Assembly (NCBI GenBank): GCA_963829705.1
Contig: CAWHJN010000001.1
Span: 682,001-746,000, forward strand
From: CAWHJN01 sp963829705
GTDB taxonomy: Bacteria > Bacteroidota > Rhodothermia > Rhodothermales > BA12
Direction of reading: 5' to 3'
Length of the DNA: 64,000 bases
The position numbers and the translations under genes were made by a program. Position 1 is the stretch's first letter. Every line of letters starts with the position of its first letter. Positions 1-9,357 of the stretch are shown here, piece after piece. The notes below the pieces were generated by a model. The model ran no database searches and had not been told where the DNA came from. It saw only the letters and a list, made by a program, of their open reading frames with translations.

Positions 1-1768
<1,768 letters not shown>

Positions 1769-1811
1769 TTTTTGAAAGGCGGATTTCGGAAAGTAGAATT
1801 GATGAAGGGTT

Positions 1812-2057
1812 GTAGGAGCGCAGCACGCTGCGCCCTGCCCGAATGCGAGGGGTAGGGGTGCCACGTCACCCTGCCTGCCTGCCCTGTGAGGCGGGGAGCG
1901 CAGTCGAAGGACTATGGCGCCGCGTCTGTGCTCTACAAACGACGAGGTCGGAAGTGGGGTGGGCGAAACGGGCGTGTGTACCTTTACCTCCGCGAGCGAC
2001 GCCTCCCGAAGCCGTAGGGACATACCGCGGCACGTTCCCGAAATCCAGAATCCGAAC
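1812..2057. repeat. Composite intergenic repeat region before ltaE
   Basis: This noncoding stretch holds a GTAGG(A/G)GCGCA...TGCGCCC palindromic element (1812-1840), the motif GAGCGCAGTCGAAGG (1896-1910, the reverse of a motif at 9281-9294) and a GTAGGGACATACCGCGGCAC block (2014-2033). It ends in a pyrimidine-rich TTCCCGAAATCCAGAATCC leader that touches the ltaE start. The same parts recur near 9225-9357, 38793-38930 and 46001-46199. No protein or RNA gene was recognised here. Confidence 0.6.
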
Positions 2058-3074
2058 TTGATCGATCTCCGCAGCGATACCGTGACGCGCCCGACGCCGG
2101 CCATGCGCGAGGCCATGGCAACCGCTGAAGTCGGCGACGACGTGTTCAACGAAGACCCGACCGTGCTGCGGCTCCAGGCGCGCGTGGCCGAACTCCTCGG
2201 CAAAGAAGCCGCGCTGTTCGTGCCGTCGGGCACGATGAGCAACCAGCTTGGCCTACGCGTGCTCACCGAACCCGGCGACGAAGTCATCGTCGAGCGCAAC
2301 GCGCACGTGTTCAACTACGAGAGCGGCGCGGGCGCGTACCTGTCGGGCGTGCAGTTTCAGGTGGTCGAAGCCACACGAGGACGCCTGACGCCGGAGCAGG
2401 TGCGCGGAGCCATCCGCGCCGGGTACTACTGGGAGCCGCGCACCCGTGTGCTGTGGCTCGAAAACACCGTCAACCGGGCGGGGGGCGTGGTGCTGGACTA
2501 CGACGAAATGTGCGCCGCCGTTGACGTGGCCCGTGAACACGGCCTCGCAACGCACCTCGACGGCGCGCGCCTGTGGAACGCCGCCGTCGCCTCAGGACGC
2601 AGCGAAAAAGCATGGGCCGCGCCGTTCGATACCGTCAGCGTGTGTTTGTCGAAAGGTCTCGGCGCGCCCGTCGGGTCGCTGCTCGCGGGCAGCGCGGCGC
2701 ACATCGAGAAGGCACACCGCTTCAGGAAGATGCTCGGCGGCGGCATGCGGCAGGTGGGCATCCTCGCCGCTGCCGGACTCCACGCCCTCGACCACCACCG
2801 CGCCCGCCTGGCCGACGACCACACCCACGCGCGCCGCCTCGCCGAGGCCATCGCCCAGATCCCCGCGCTCGCCATCGACCTCGACACCGTCGAGACCAAC
2901 ATCGTCCTCTTCGACGTGCCCGGCGACGCCGCGCAGACGGCGAAGCAGCTGGCGGAGCGCGGACTGGGCGTCGTGCCCTTCGGCCCGCGCCGTCTGCGCG
3001 CCACCACCCACCTCGGCGTGACCCCGCACGACATCGACGACGCCATCACCCTTTTCCGCTCTTTCTTCGCCTGA
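2058..3074 (+). CDS. ltaE: Low-specificity L-threonine aldolase
   Basis: This is a PLP enzyme of the aspartate-aminotransferase fold that cleaves L-threonine or allo-threonine to glycine and acetaldehyde. The N-terminus LIDLRSDTVTRPTPAMREAM is diagnostic of the family. The PLP lysine sits in CLSKGLGAPVGSLL near residue 199. I chose the TTG at 2058 because homology begins exactly there; the open frame continues upstream to 1914, but that part is repeat-derived and does not resemble the family. The resulting 338 residues is the usual length. The stop overlaps the lysA start by one base (TGATG), so the two genes are probably translationally coupled. Confidence 0.9.
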   Translation: MIDLRSDTVTRPTPAMREAMATAEVGDDVFNEDPTVLRLQARVAELLGKEAALFVPSGTMSNQLGLRVLTEPGDEVIVERNAHVFNYESGAGAYLSGVQFQVVEATRGRLTPEQVRGAIRAGYYWEPRTRVLWLENTVNRAGGVVLDYDEMCAAVDVAREHGLATHLDGARLWNAAVASGRSEKAWAAPFDTVSVCLSKGLGAPVGSLLAGSAAHIEKAHRFRKMLGGGMRQVGILAAAGLHALDHHRARLADDHTHARRLAEAIAQIPALAIDLDTVETNIVLFDVPGDAAQTAKQLAERGLGVVPFGPRRLRATTHLGVTPHDIDDAITLFRSFFA

Positions 3075-4288
3075 TGACGCTTTCCAACGCCACGCTCCTC
3101 GCCCTCGCCGACCAGTTCGGCACGCCCACGTACGTCTACGACGAAGCGGCCGTGCGCCGCCAGTGCGGTCGCCTCCGTGCCCTGCTCGCCGGTCTGCCCG
3201 CCGACCTCCTCTACGCGATGAAGGCCAACAGCAACCCGGCACTGCTGCGCGTCATCCAGGACGAAGGCTTCGGTGTCGATGCCGTCTCGCCCGCCGAGAT
3301 GCTGCTCGCGCTGCGGCTGGGCTGGTCGCCCGAGTCGATTCTGTTCTCGGCCAACATGATGAGCGACGCCGAGATGCACCTGGCCGTCGAGGCGGGCGTG
3401 CTGCTCAACATCGGCGAGTTGACGCGGCTGGAAGCGTTCGGGCGAGCGTATCCCGGCAGCAAGGTGTGCGTGCGCCTCAACCCGCGCTTCGGGGCGGGGC
3501 ACCACGCGCACGTCGTCACGGCGGGCGGCAAGACGAAATTCGGTGTGCCCGTCGAGCAGGTGGACGACGTGCTCGCCATCGCCCGGCAATACGATCTCAC
3601 CATCGTCGGCATCCACCAGCACATCGGCAGCGGCATCCTCGACGCCGACCAGTTCTGGCGCGCGCTGACCGTGCTGCTCGACCACGCGGGCCGCTTTCCC
3701 GACCTCACGTTCGTTAACTGCGGCGGCGGGCTGGGTATTCCGTACAAACCCGGCGAGGCCGAGATCTCCGAAGCGGCGTTCCGCGAAACCGTCGTCGCGC
3801 CGCTCGGGCGCTTTGCCGAGAACCATCCCGGCGTGTCGCTGAAGTTCGAGCCGGGCCGCTACGTGGTGGCCCCGGCGGGTGTGCTCCTGACGACGGTGAA
3901 CACGGTCAAAAAAGGCACCGAGCGCCTGTTCGTGGGCACCGACACGGGCATGAACCACCTCGTCCGCCCCGCGCTCTACGACGCCTACCACCACATCGAC
4001 AACCTCTCGAACCCCGACGGCGCGCCGCAGACGTACGACGTGACGGGCAACATCTGCGAAACCGGCGACGTGCTCGCCCGCGACCGCTCACTTCCCGAAA
4101 CCCGCGAGGGCGACGTGCTTGCCCTCCGCGACGCGGGGGCCTACGCGATGAGCATGGCCTCGACCTACAACCTCCGCCCGCTGCCTGCCGAGGTGCTCGT
4201 GCCGGTGTCCGGCCCGCCGCTGCTCGTCCGCCCCCGGCTGTCGCCCGAGGAATTCGTGGAGGCACTGCTGGGGCCGGTGGAGGCGTGA
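3074..4288 (+). CDS. lysA: Diaminopimelate decarboxylase
   Basis: It decarboxylates meso-diaminopimelate to L-lysine, the last step of lysine biosynthesis. It is a fold-III PLP enzyme with Lys50 in YAMKANSNPALL, the phosphate-binding GGGLGIPY loop, HQHIGSG, and the substrate-side cysteine in CETGDVLARD near the C-terminus. The 404 residues match the family. The start is the ATG that overlaps the ltaE stop by one base; the much longer open frame upstream lies over ltaE and does not resemble LysA. The gene is convergent with the next gene across about 190 bp in which no gene was recognised. Confidence 0.93.
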   Translation: MTLSNATLLALADQFGTPTYVYDEAAVRRQCGRLRALLAGLPADLLYAMKANSNPALLRVIQDEGFGVDAVSPAEMLLALRLGWSPESILFSANMMSDAEMHLAVEAGVLLNIGELTRLEAFGRAYPGSKVCVRLNPRFGAGHHAHVVTAGGKTKFGVPVEQVDDVLAIARQYDLTIVGIHQHIGSGILDADQFWRALTVLLDHAGRFPDLTFVNCGGGLGIPYKPGEAEISEAAFRETVVAPLGRFAENHPGVSLKFEPGRYVVAPAGVLLTTVNTVKKGTERLFVGTDTGMNHLVRPALYDAYHHIDNLSNPDGAPQTYDVTGNICETGDVLARDRSLPETREGDVLALRDAGAYAMSMASTYNLRPLPAEVLVPVSGPPLLVRPRLSPEEFVEALLGPVEA

Positions 4289-4479
4289 TGCGCGAGGCTG
4301 GAGATTGAAAGGGCACGCACCCGGCTTTCGATGCGGTTCATGCCCAGTTGAACCGTCGTGATACGGATGCTGTCTCTGCCCTCTCCCGTCCGGTAGCGGG
4401 CCGGGGTGACGGCGAACGCGGCTGGCAAAAAGCATTGAGCCGCCTTCCGTGTTCGCGCTAACACTGCCTCGATGGCCTC

Positions 4480-4965
4480 TCACGCCCGGCGGCTCCCGAG
4501 CACCGGCGTGACGGAATCGAGCCAGCCCATCCCGACGACGCCCCACAGCCCCACGAGGATGGCCTCGGCGGCATCGTGGCGCAGCGACGTTGGTCGGGGC
4601 GCGCCCGACCATTCGATGACGCGGCGCGCGAGCGTGTCGGCGTGGGCCTTCGCGTCGGCACCCGTGCGATGGGCGCGGGGAATCATCAGCGCGGCCCGCC
4701 ACTCGTCCGCCTGCACGGTTTTCACCGGCACGCCCGTGTCCGTGGCGGCTTTCGCCCACAGGTCGCGCAGGTCGCCGCCGCCTTCGAGTACCACCTTCTC
4801 CAGCGGCCCCGCCGACCGCAACAGGCCCGGCAGCGCCCTCTTCAGCCGCGCCCGCGCGCCGAAGTTCTGCGACCGGTACCACACGAGCCGCCCGTCTGCG
4901 CCGTAGAGCGCCAGCCCGGTGCGAAGGCCGAGATCGACGGCCAGCAGGGTTCTGTCAGGGGTCAT
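4480..4965 (-). CDS. RuvC/RNase H-fold protein of unknown role
   Basis: This 161-residue protein begins MTPDRTLLAVDLGLRTG, the first strand of an RNase H-like fold. Candidate metal ligands are Asp11 (AVDLG), Glu61 (VVLEGGG) and Asp131 (RHDAAEAILVG), placed as in RuvC-type nucleases. It is close to RuvC in size but lacks enough similarity for that name, and no ruvA or ruvB is nearby. I took the ATG at 4965; the frame extends another 50 codons upstream but that part is Arg-rich, low-complexity and overlaps the next intergenic space. Nuclease activity is inferred from the residue pattern only. It could be a degenerate or specialised resolvase. Confidence 0.6.
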   Translation of the reverse strand: MTPDRTLLAVDLGLRTGLALYGADGRLVWYRSQNFGARARLKRALPGLLRSAGPLEKVVLEGGGDLRDLWAKAATDTGVPVKTVQADEWRAALMIPRAHRTGADAKAHADTLARRVIEWSGAPRPTSLRHDAAEAILVGLWGVVGMGWLDSVTPVLGSRRA

Positions 4966-4999
4966 TGGAGATGGAACAGGGGACGCTCGCCCAAGCAGC

Positions 5000-6181
5000 C
5001 TACCGTCCCTGCAACCACGGCGCCGGGTTGATGGCCTGCCCGGCTTTGAAGAGCGCGAAAAACACGCCCGCGCCCCGCGGCTGATCCGCCGTGCCGCTGC
5101 GCCCGATGACCTCACCGGCCTGCACGCGCGTGCCGCTACGGACGGAGACGGACGAGAAGTTGGAATACAGGCTCTGGTAGTCGCCGTGTTGGACGAGGAC
5201 GTACGTGCCGAAATCGGGCATGGCGTCCACGCGCATCACCACGCCCTCGAAAACGGCCCGCACGGCCACGCCGGGGCGCGTGGCGACGAGCAGGCCGGTG
5301 CTGAGGGTCCGGGTGCCCGTGGCCGGGTTGGTGACTTCGCCGAACGGCTCGGTGACGACCCCCTCGGACGGCCACGGCAGCTTGCCGCGGTTCTGCTCGA
5401 ACGAGCCGGAAAGCGCCACGAAGGCCGCCGTCTCCTCGGCGTCGTCGCGTTCGAGGCGGCGGGCGTTCTCGGAGGCCACCAGCGTGCGGATCTGTGCTTC
5501 GAGGCGGCGGGCAGCCTCGCGCTTGCGGGCGATCTCGGCTTCGATGGCTGTGCGCTGCGACCGGAGTTCCGTCACCACTCTCGCGCGGCTGCCGCGCAGC
5601 GCGCCCAACTGCTGCTGCTGCTGCTGCGTCTCGCTCACCATGCGCCGCGCCTCCTGCGCCGACGCCGTGATCTGCCGGCGCCGCTGCTGCACGGCCACGG
5701 CGGCTTCTTCGAGCCGCGCCAGCCGCCGCTCCCGCTGCCGCGCAAACCGCCGCAGGTACCGCGTGCGCCGCACCATCTCGTTGACCGAGTGCGACGACAG
5801 GATGAGTGCCAGGTCGTTGAGGCGCCCGCGCTTGTAGACGTGGACGGCCCGCGCGCGGTACTGCTTTTTGAGCGTCTCCAGCTCGTCCGTCAGCTTGTCG
5901 AGTTCGGTAGCCAGCGTGGCGCGCTCCGTCGTGAGTTCGCCCATGCGCCGCCGGTACGTCTTCAACAGCGCCTCGCGGGCCGCGATCTGCCGCTCCAGCT
6001 GCGTCAGCGTCTCCATCGACACCTCTTCGGCCTGGCGCGTCTGCGACAGCCGCTGCTGGTCTTCGGCGATCTGCCGCTGCAGTTCCTCCAGCCGCTGCTG
6101 CGTCTGCGCCCGCGACGTGTCCGTTTGCGCCTGCGCGCAGAGGGCGGTGAACAGCAATCCCACGAAAAACAGCGCCCGCAT
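5000..6181 (-). CDS. EnvC-like murein hydrolase activator, LytM domain apparently inactive
   Basis: This is a 393-residue secreted protein: signal peptide (1-19, ending AQAQ), a long coiled coil rich in Arg, Glu and Gln (about 20-250), and a C-terminal M23/LytM domain (about 280-393) recognisable from GTYVLVQHGDYQSLYSN and VQAGEVIGRSG. The usual zinc-binding HxH near the end is replaced by GVFFALF, so the domain probably does not cut peptidoglycan and instead activates an amidase, as EnvC does. Its ATG overlaps the stop of the upstream DUF4292 gene by one base, a pairing that I recall as common in Bacteroidota. The family assignment is firm; the partner amidase is not in the window. Confidence 0.83.
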   Translation of the reverse strand: MRALFFVGLLFTALCAQAQTDTSRAQTQQRLEELQRQIAEDQQRLSQTRQAEEVSMETLTQLERQIAAREALLKTYRRRMGELTTERATLATELDKLTDELETLKKQYRARAVHVYKRGRLNDLALILSSHSVNEMVRRTRYLRRFARQRERRLARLEEAAVAVQQRRRQITASAQEARRMVSETQQQQQQLGALRGSRARVVTELRSQRTAIEAEIARKREAARRLEAQIRTLVASENARRLERDDAEETAAFVALSGSFEQNRGKLPWPSEGVVTEPFGEVTNPATGTRTLSTGLLVATRPGVAVRAVFEGVVMRVDAMPDFGTYVLVQHGDYQSLYSNFSSVSVRSGTRVQAGEVIGRSGTADQPRGAGVFFALFKAGQAINPAPWLQGR

Positions 6182-6960
6182 CACTCGCCTCCGACGGGTT
6201 CGCGCTTCACGCCCGCGCCCACGGCAAGCGCGCGCGGCGGGGCGTCGGCGGGGTTGACCTCGACCTCGCGGTAAAGCAGCGTCGCCTGGATCTGGTCGAC
6301 GGGGCGGATGAGGACGACGCGGCGGGCCAGCGTGTGACCGCCGACGTCGGCGAAGCGGTCGAAGCGCCGCTCCTCGACGAGTGCGCCGCCGTCGTCGTAG
6401 GCGACGGTGCGGACGACGCGCCACAACGCCGGATCGACGGTGACGACCTGCCGCCCGTCGGCGCTGCGGAGGTAGTAGAGCGCACTGTCGGCGCTCACCG
6501 TCCAGCCCGCTCCCGAAGGCGGGACGAGCGTGCCGGTGACGGTGGCGAAGCCTTCCTCCGACGTGATCGGCACGGGCAGCGCGGCCTGGGCGTCGTCCAT
6601 CGAGCCGAGCGTGAGTGTCTTGTCGATCCGGTTGTGGACGAAGAAGCTGTCGGGCCGCACGAGCACGCGGGCCGCTTCGATGCCAAAACCAGGGCGGACG
6701 GTGAGGTAGAGGAAACCGTCGCGGCTGGCCACCATCCGCATCCCGAAACGCCCGTTCTGTTTGGGCGACGTGACGGCGATGTCGCCCTCGACGCGAATTC
6801 CGACCAGCCCGTCCGCGCCCGCGCGCACCCGCGCGGCGATGTCGGCAGCGCTGTGGTTGGGAAACGCGCCGGGCAGGTCGGCACCGGGCGCGTCGTAGGC
6901 GAGACGCGACGACGAGCACGCGGCGACGAAAAACAGCAGCAACAGGACGAAACGATGCAT
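6181..6960 (-). CDS. DUF4292 family lipoprotein
   Basis: MHRFVLLLLFFVAACSSS is a lipoprotein signal with the lipidated Cys at residue 18. The body (259 residues) is a beta-rich domain of the DUF4292 type, with the motif GMRMVASRDGFLYLTVRPGF and a C-terminal region typical of LolA/LolB-like folds. I prefer the ATG at 6960 over one 10 codons upstream because it places the signal peptide at the N-terminus. The stop overlaps the EnvC-like gene by one base, so both are likely made together at the cell envelope. A role in outer-membrane lipoprotein or cell-wall maintenance is inferred from context only. Confidence 0.75.
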   Translation of the reverse strand: MHRFVLLLLFFVAACSSSRLAYDAPGADLPGAFPNHSAADIAARVRAGADGLVGIRVEGDIAVTSPKQNGRFGMRMVASRDGFLYLTVRPGFGIEAARVLVRPDSFFVHNRIDKTLTLGSMDDAQAALPVPITSEEGFATVTGTLVPPSGAGWTVSADSALYYLRSADGRQVVTVDPALWRVVRTVAYDDGGALVEERRFDRFADVGGHTLARRVVLIRPVDQIQATLLYREVEVNPADAPPRALAVGAGVKREPVGGE

Positions 6961-7032
6961 GGACCGAAAAAGAGCGTGCCAAAAGATCAACGAATGATGC
7001 TGCCCACGCCGTGTGCGCGGAGGCGTTCCGCG

Positions 7033-8016
7033 TCAGTAAATAGCGATCAAGACGAATACGTAGATCGTGAGGGCCAGCGCAATGCTGATGCCGTGCATTC
7101 CAAAGAGCACGAATTCCTTGAAAAACGTCTTCACGTACGACTGCCCGTACACGCGGCGGAGCGCCAGAAACAGGTAGACGGGGATGAGAAGAAACCCGAA
7201 CTCGGCAGGCTCCCAGAGTTGCTCAACCAGTAGAAGCAACATGAACAGCAGGAATGCGAACGCGTGCAAGTGCAGCGCAAAGACGAGGTGCTGCACGTAC
7301 AGCTTGCCCTGCCGGACGTAGAGCAGCTTGAGTTCGCTGGCGAAGATGGGCACGAGAAGAAACAGCAGGAGCGGAATCTTGCTGGCGAGGAGTCGCTGGA
7401 ACGCCTGCGGATCGTCGGAAATGCGCTTGCCTTTGGATTCGATGTAGCGCCCGAAGCCTGAATCCGAAACGTCTACGCCGCCGACCGTGGCGCGAAACGA
7501 GTCGGCCTGTGCCGGTTGCGCCTGCGTGACTGCCGGTGACGCCGCAGAGGTGCCTTCGAGCACGCCGCGCAGCGAGTCCATCTCGGCCTCAATGGCAGCG
7601 CGCTCGGGACCCGTCAGCGTGCGCGTCGAGTCTGCGGCGTCCTCGCCTGTCTTCACCATCGCCGCGCCCGGGTCGATGTTCAGCAGGGTGATGACGAGAA
7701 AGAGCACGAAGCTCGAAAACACGTACAGCCGCATCGGCGGCACGTACGACACGCGGTGACCCGCTACGTACGCACTTGTGAGCGCGCCCGGCTTGGTGAG
7801 GAGGGGGCGCAGCGTGCGGAAAAAGCGCCCGTCGAACGAGAAGAAATCGCCCAGGAAGTCGTGTAGCAACGCGCGCAGCGACAGGTTGCGGTCCACACCT
7901 TCCTGCCCGCACACGTGGCAGTACGCGCCGCGCAACGCCGCACCGCAGTTGAGGCACCGCGTCACGGGCTCGCCAGCAGGCGGAATAGCAACAGGCGGGG
8001 TGAGACGGGTTTCCAT
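7033..8016 (-). CDS. DUF3667 membrane protein with zinc ribbon
   Basis: The N-terminus has a CxxC-x9-CxxC zinc ribbon (CLNCGAALRGAYCHVCGQ, about residues 21-38), followed by the conserved FDGRFFRTLRPLLTKPG stretch of DUF3667 proteins. There are about five hydrophobic segments, one near residue 100 and four in the last 120 residues. The loop between them is Asp/Ser/Ala-rich and probably periplasmic. The length (327 residues) fits the family. Function is unknown in this family. The gene ends 72 bp before the DUF4292 gene and starts 9 bp after the nadK stop, so it may be co-transcribed with nadK. Confidence 0.75.
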   Translation of the reverse strand: METRLTPPVAIPPAGEPVTRCLNCGAALRGAYCHVCGQEGVDRNLSLRALLHDFLGDFFSFDGRFFRTLRPLLTKPGALTSAYVAGHRVSYVPPMRLYVFSSFVLFLVITLLNIDPGAAMVKTGEDAADSTRTLTGPERAAIEAEMDSLRGVLEGTSAASPAVTQAQPAQADSFRATVGGVDVSDSGFGRYIESKGKRISDDPQAFQRLLASKIPLLLFLLVPIFASELKLLYVRQGKLYVQHLVFALHLHAFAFLLFMLLLLVEQLWEPAEFGFLLIPVYLFLALRRVYGQSYVKTFFKEFVLFGMHGISIALALTIYVFVLIAIY

Positions 8017-8025
8017 GCGCGCGTC

Positions 8026-8982
8026 TCAGTCTCCTGTTCCGCGGTCCGCGGTTCCGCTTCCGATGTGCCCCACGTTCCGCATTCCGCGTTCTGCATCCCT
8101 GTTTTCAAACTTCCCCTCCTCGCCCCAGCGCAGCTTGCGCCGCAGCGTGCCGAAATAGTGGCGGTCGAGGAGCTTGACGAGCTGCACCGTTTTTTCCGCC
8201 CGGCGCAGCGTGATGGGCACGTCCTCCTCGTCGAACATGGTGCTCTCGCCGTCGGCGGCGACGACGTACGGGCGGCCGCCGCTTTTGACGCGCAGCGTGA
8301 TCTCGGACGTGTCGGGCAGCACGATGGGGCGCGAGGTGAGGCTGTGCGGCGCCAGCGGTGCGAGCACGACGACGCCCGCCTCGGGGCTCACGATGGGCCC
8401 GCCGACGGAGAGCGCGTAGGCCGTCGAGCCCGTCGGCGTGCTGACGATGAGGCCGTCGCCCCAGTAATCTGTCAGAAACGCGCTGCCGACGGTCGTGTGG
8501 ATGGTGAGCAGCCCTGCCGCGCCGCTCCTTTCGACGACGATCTCGTTGAGCGCCCACTGCCGCGGCAGCAGATCGCGCCCGGGCGTCTCTGCCTCGATCA
8601 GCGCGCGCGCCTCGGTGCGGTACGCGCCCTGTTCGAGCGCCGCGATGGCCGCCCGGAGTTCGCCCACCTCGATGTCGGCCAGAAAGCCGAGCCGCCCGAT
8701 GTTGACGCCCAGCAGCGGAATGCCGTGCGCCACGGCAGCGCGGGCGCTGTGCAGGAGCGTGCCATCGCCGCCGAAGGAGAGCAGCACGTCCACCCCGGCG
8801 AACCGGGCCGACTCGTGCGCCTCGCAGACTGCCGGGTCCACGAGCCCGCGCGCGGCCAGCCCGGCGGCCACGGCGGCTTCGAGGCAGAACCGCGTGCCGC
8901 GCGCCTGCATCCATCCGATGAGGTCCGCGACGGGCTCCCAGAGGCGCTCTTTACCTGTGTTGCCGGTGATGCCGTAGGTCAA
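8026..8982 (-). CDS. nadK: NAD kinase
   Basis: It phosphorylates NAD+ to NADP+. The motifs are SFGGDGTLLHSAR (NAD/ATP binding), NIGRLGFLADI, NEIVVER and TPTGSTAYALSVGGPIVSP, all in family order. Homology starts at LTYGITGN, so I use the TTG at 8982, giving 318 residues. The open frame upstream to 9111 encodes only repeat-derived residues (for example TSAFRLPLPTF). The C-terminal 25 residues also look repeat-derived (ENRDAERGMRNVGHIGSG), so a repeat seems to extend into the 3' end of the gene. The transhydrogenase at 24.9 kb uses the NADP(H) pool that this enzyme supplies. Confidence 0.9.
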   Translation of the reverse strand: MTYGITGNTGKERLWEPVADLIGWMQARGTRFCLEAAVAAGLAARGLVDPAVCEAHESARFAGVDVLLSFGGDGTLLHSARAAVAHGIPLLGVNIGRLGFLADIEVGELRAAIAALEQGAYRTEARALIEAETPGRDLLPRQWALNEIVVERSGAAGLLTIHTTVGSAFLTDYWGDGLIVSTPTGSTAYALSVGGPIVSPEAGVVVLAPLAPHSLTSRPIVLPDTSEITLRVKSGGRPYVVAADGESTMFDEEDVPITLRRAEKTVQLVKLLDRHYFGTLRRKLRWGEEGKFENRDAERGMRNVGHIGSGTADRGTGD

Positions 8983-9357
8983 GGGGAAAGTGGGAAGAGG
9001 GAGTCGGAACGCGGAAGTAGGGACGCGGAGGGAGGACGTGAAAGAGTGGATTTCGGGGTTGAGGCACAGCGTGTTGTGCCCTGTTGGGAACGCGGAAGGG
9101 TGAAACACCAACCCGCCCCGCCTCCCGCGCTAAGTTATACTTCCGTGCAGGGCGGCGCGCACCCGGATGCCGTTCTTCTGTGCATCCAGCAAAGGCGCGC
9201 ATCACGGTGCCAGATGAGGACGCAGGGCGTGCCACAGAACGCCCCTACGATTGCAGGCCGCGTTCCGTGAGGGCGCGCCCCTTCGACTGCGCTCAGGGTG
9301 ACGACGCGCTCCTACCCTCCGTTCCGCATTCCACGTTCCGACTTCCCACTTTCAATC
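8983..9357. repeat. Divergent intergenic region filled with repeat modules
   Basis: These 375 bases lie between the divergent nadK and oxidoreductase starts and contain no gene that I recognise. Toward nadK, on the minus strand, lies a pyrimidine-rich run with repeated TTCCG units that ends one base before the TTG. Toward the plus-strand gene lie a GTAGGGGCG-type hairpin arm (9225-9248, reverse orientation), the motif CTTCGACTGCGCTC (9281-9294), then CGTTCCGCATTCCACGTTCC and CTTCCCACTTTC, which end at the ATG at 9358. Both promoters must lie within or between these repeats. Confidence 0.6.

Noticed and set aside
4480..4965. RuvC-fold gene as part of a transposon or TnpB-like system
   Set aside because: It is only 161 residues, lacks zinc-finger and helix-turn-helix parts, and no terminal repeats flank it.
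8983..9357. Short repeated units near 9 kb as a possible CRISPR array
   Set aside because: The units are degenerate, about 9-10 bp with no unique spacers between identical repeats, and there are no cas genes in the window.
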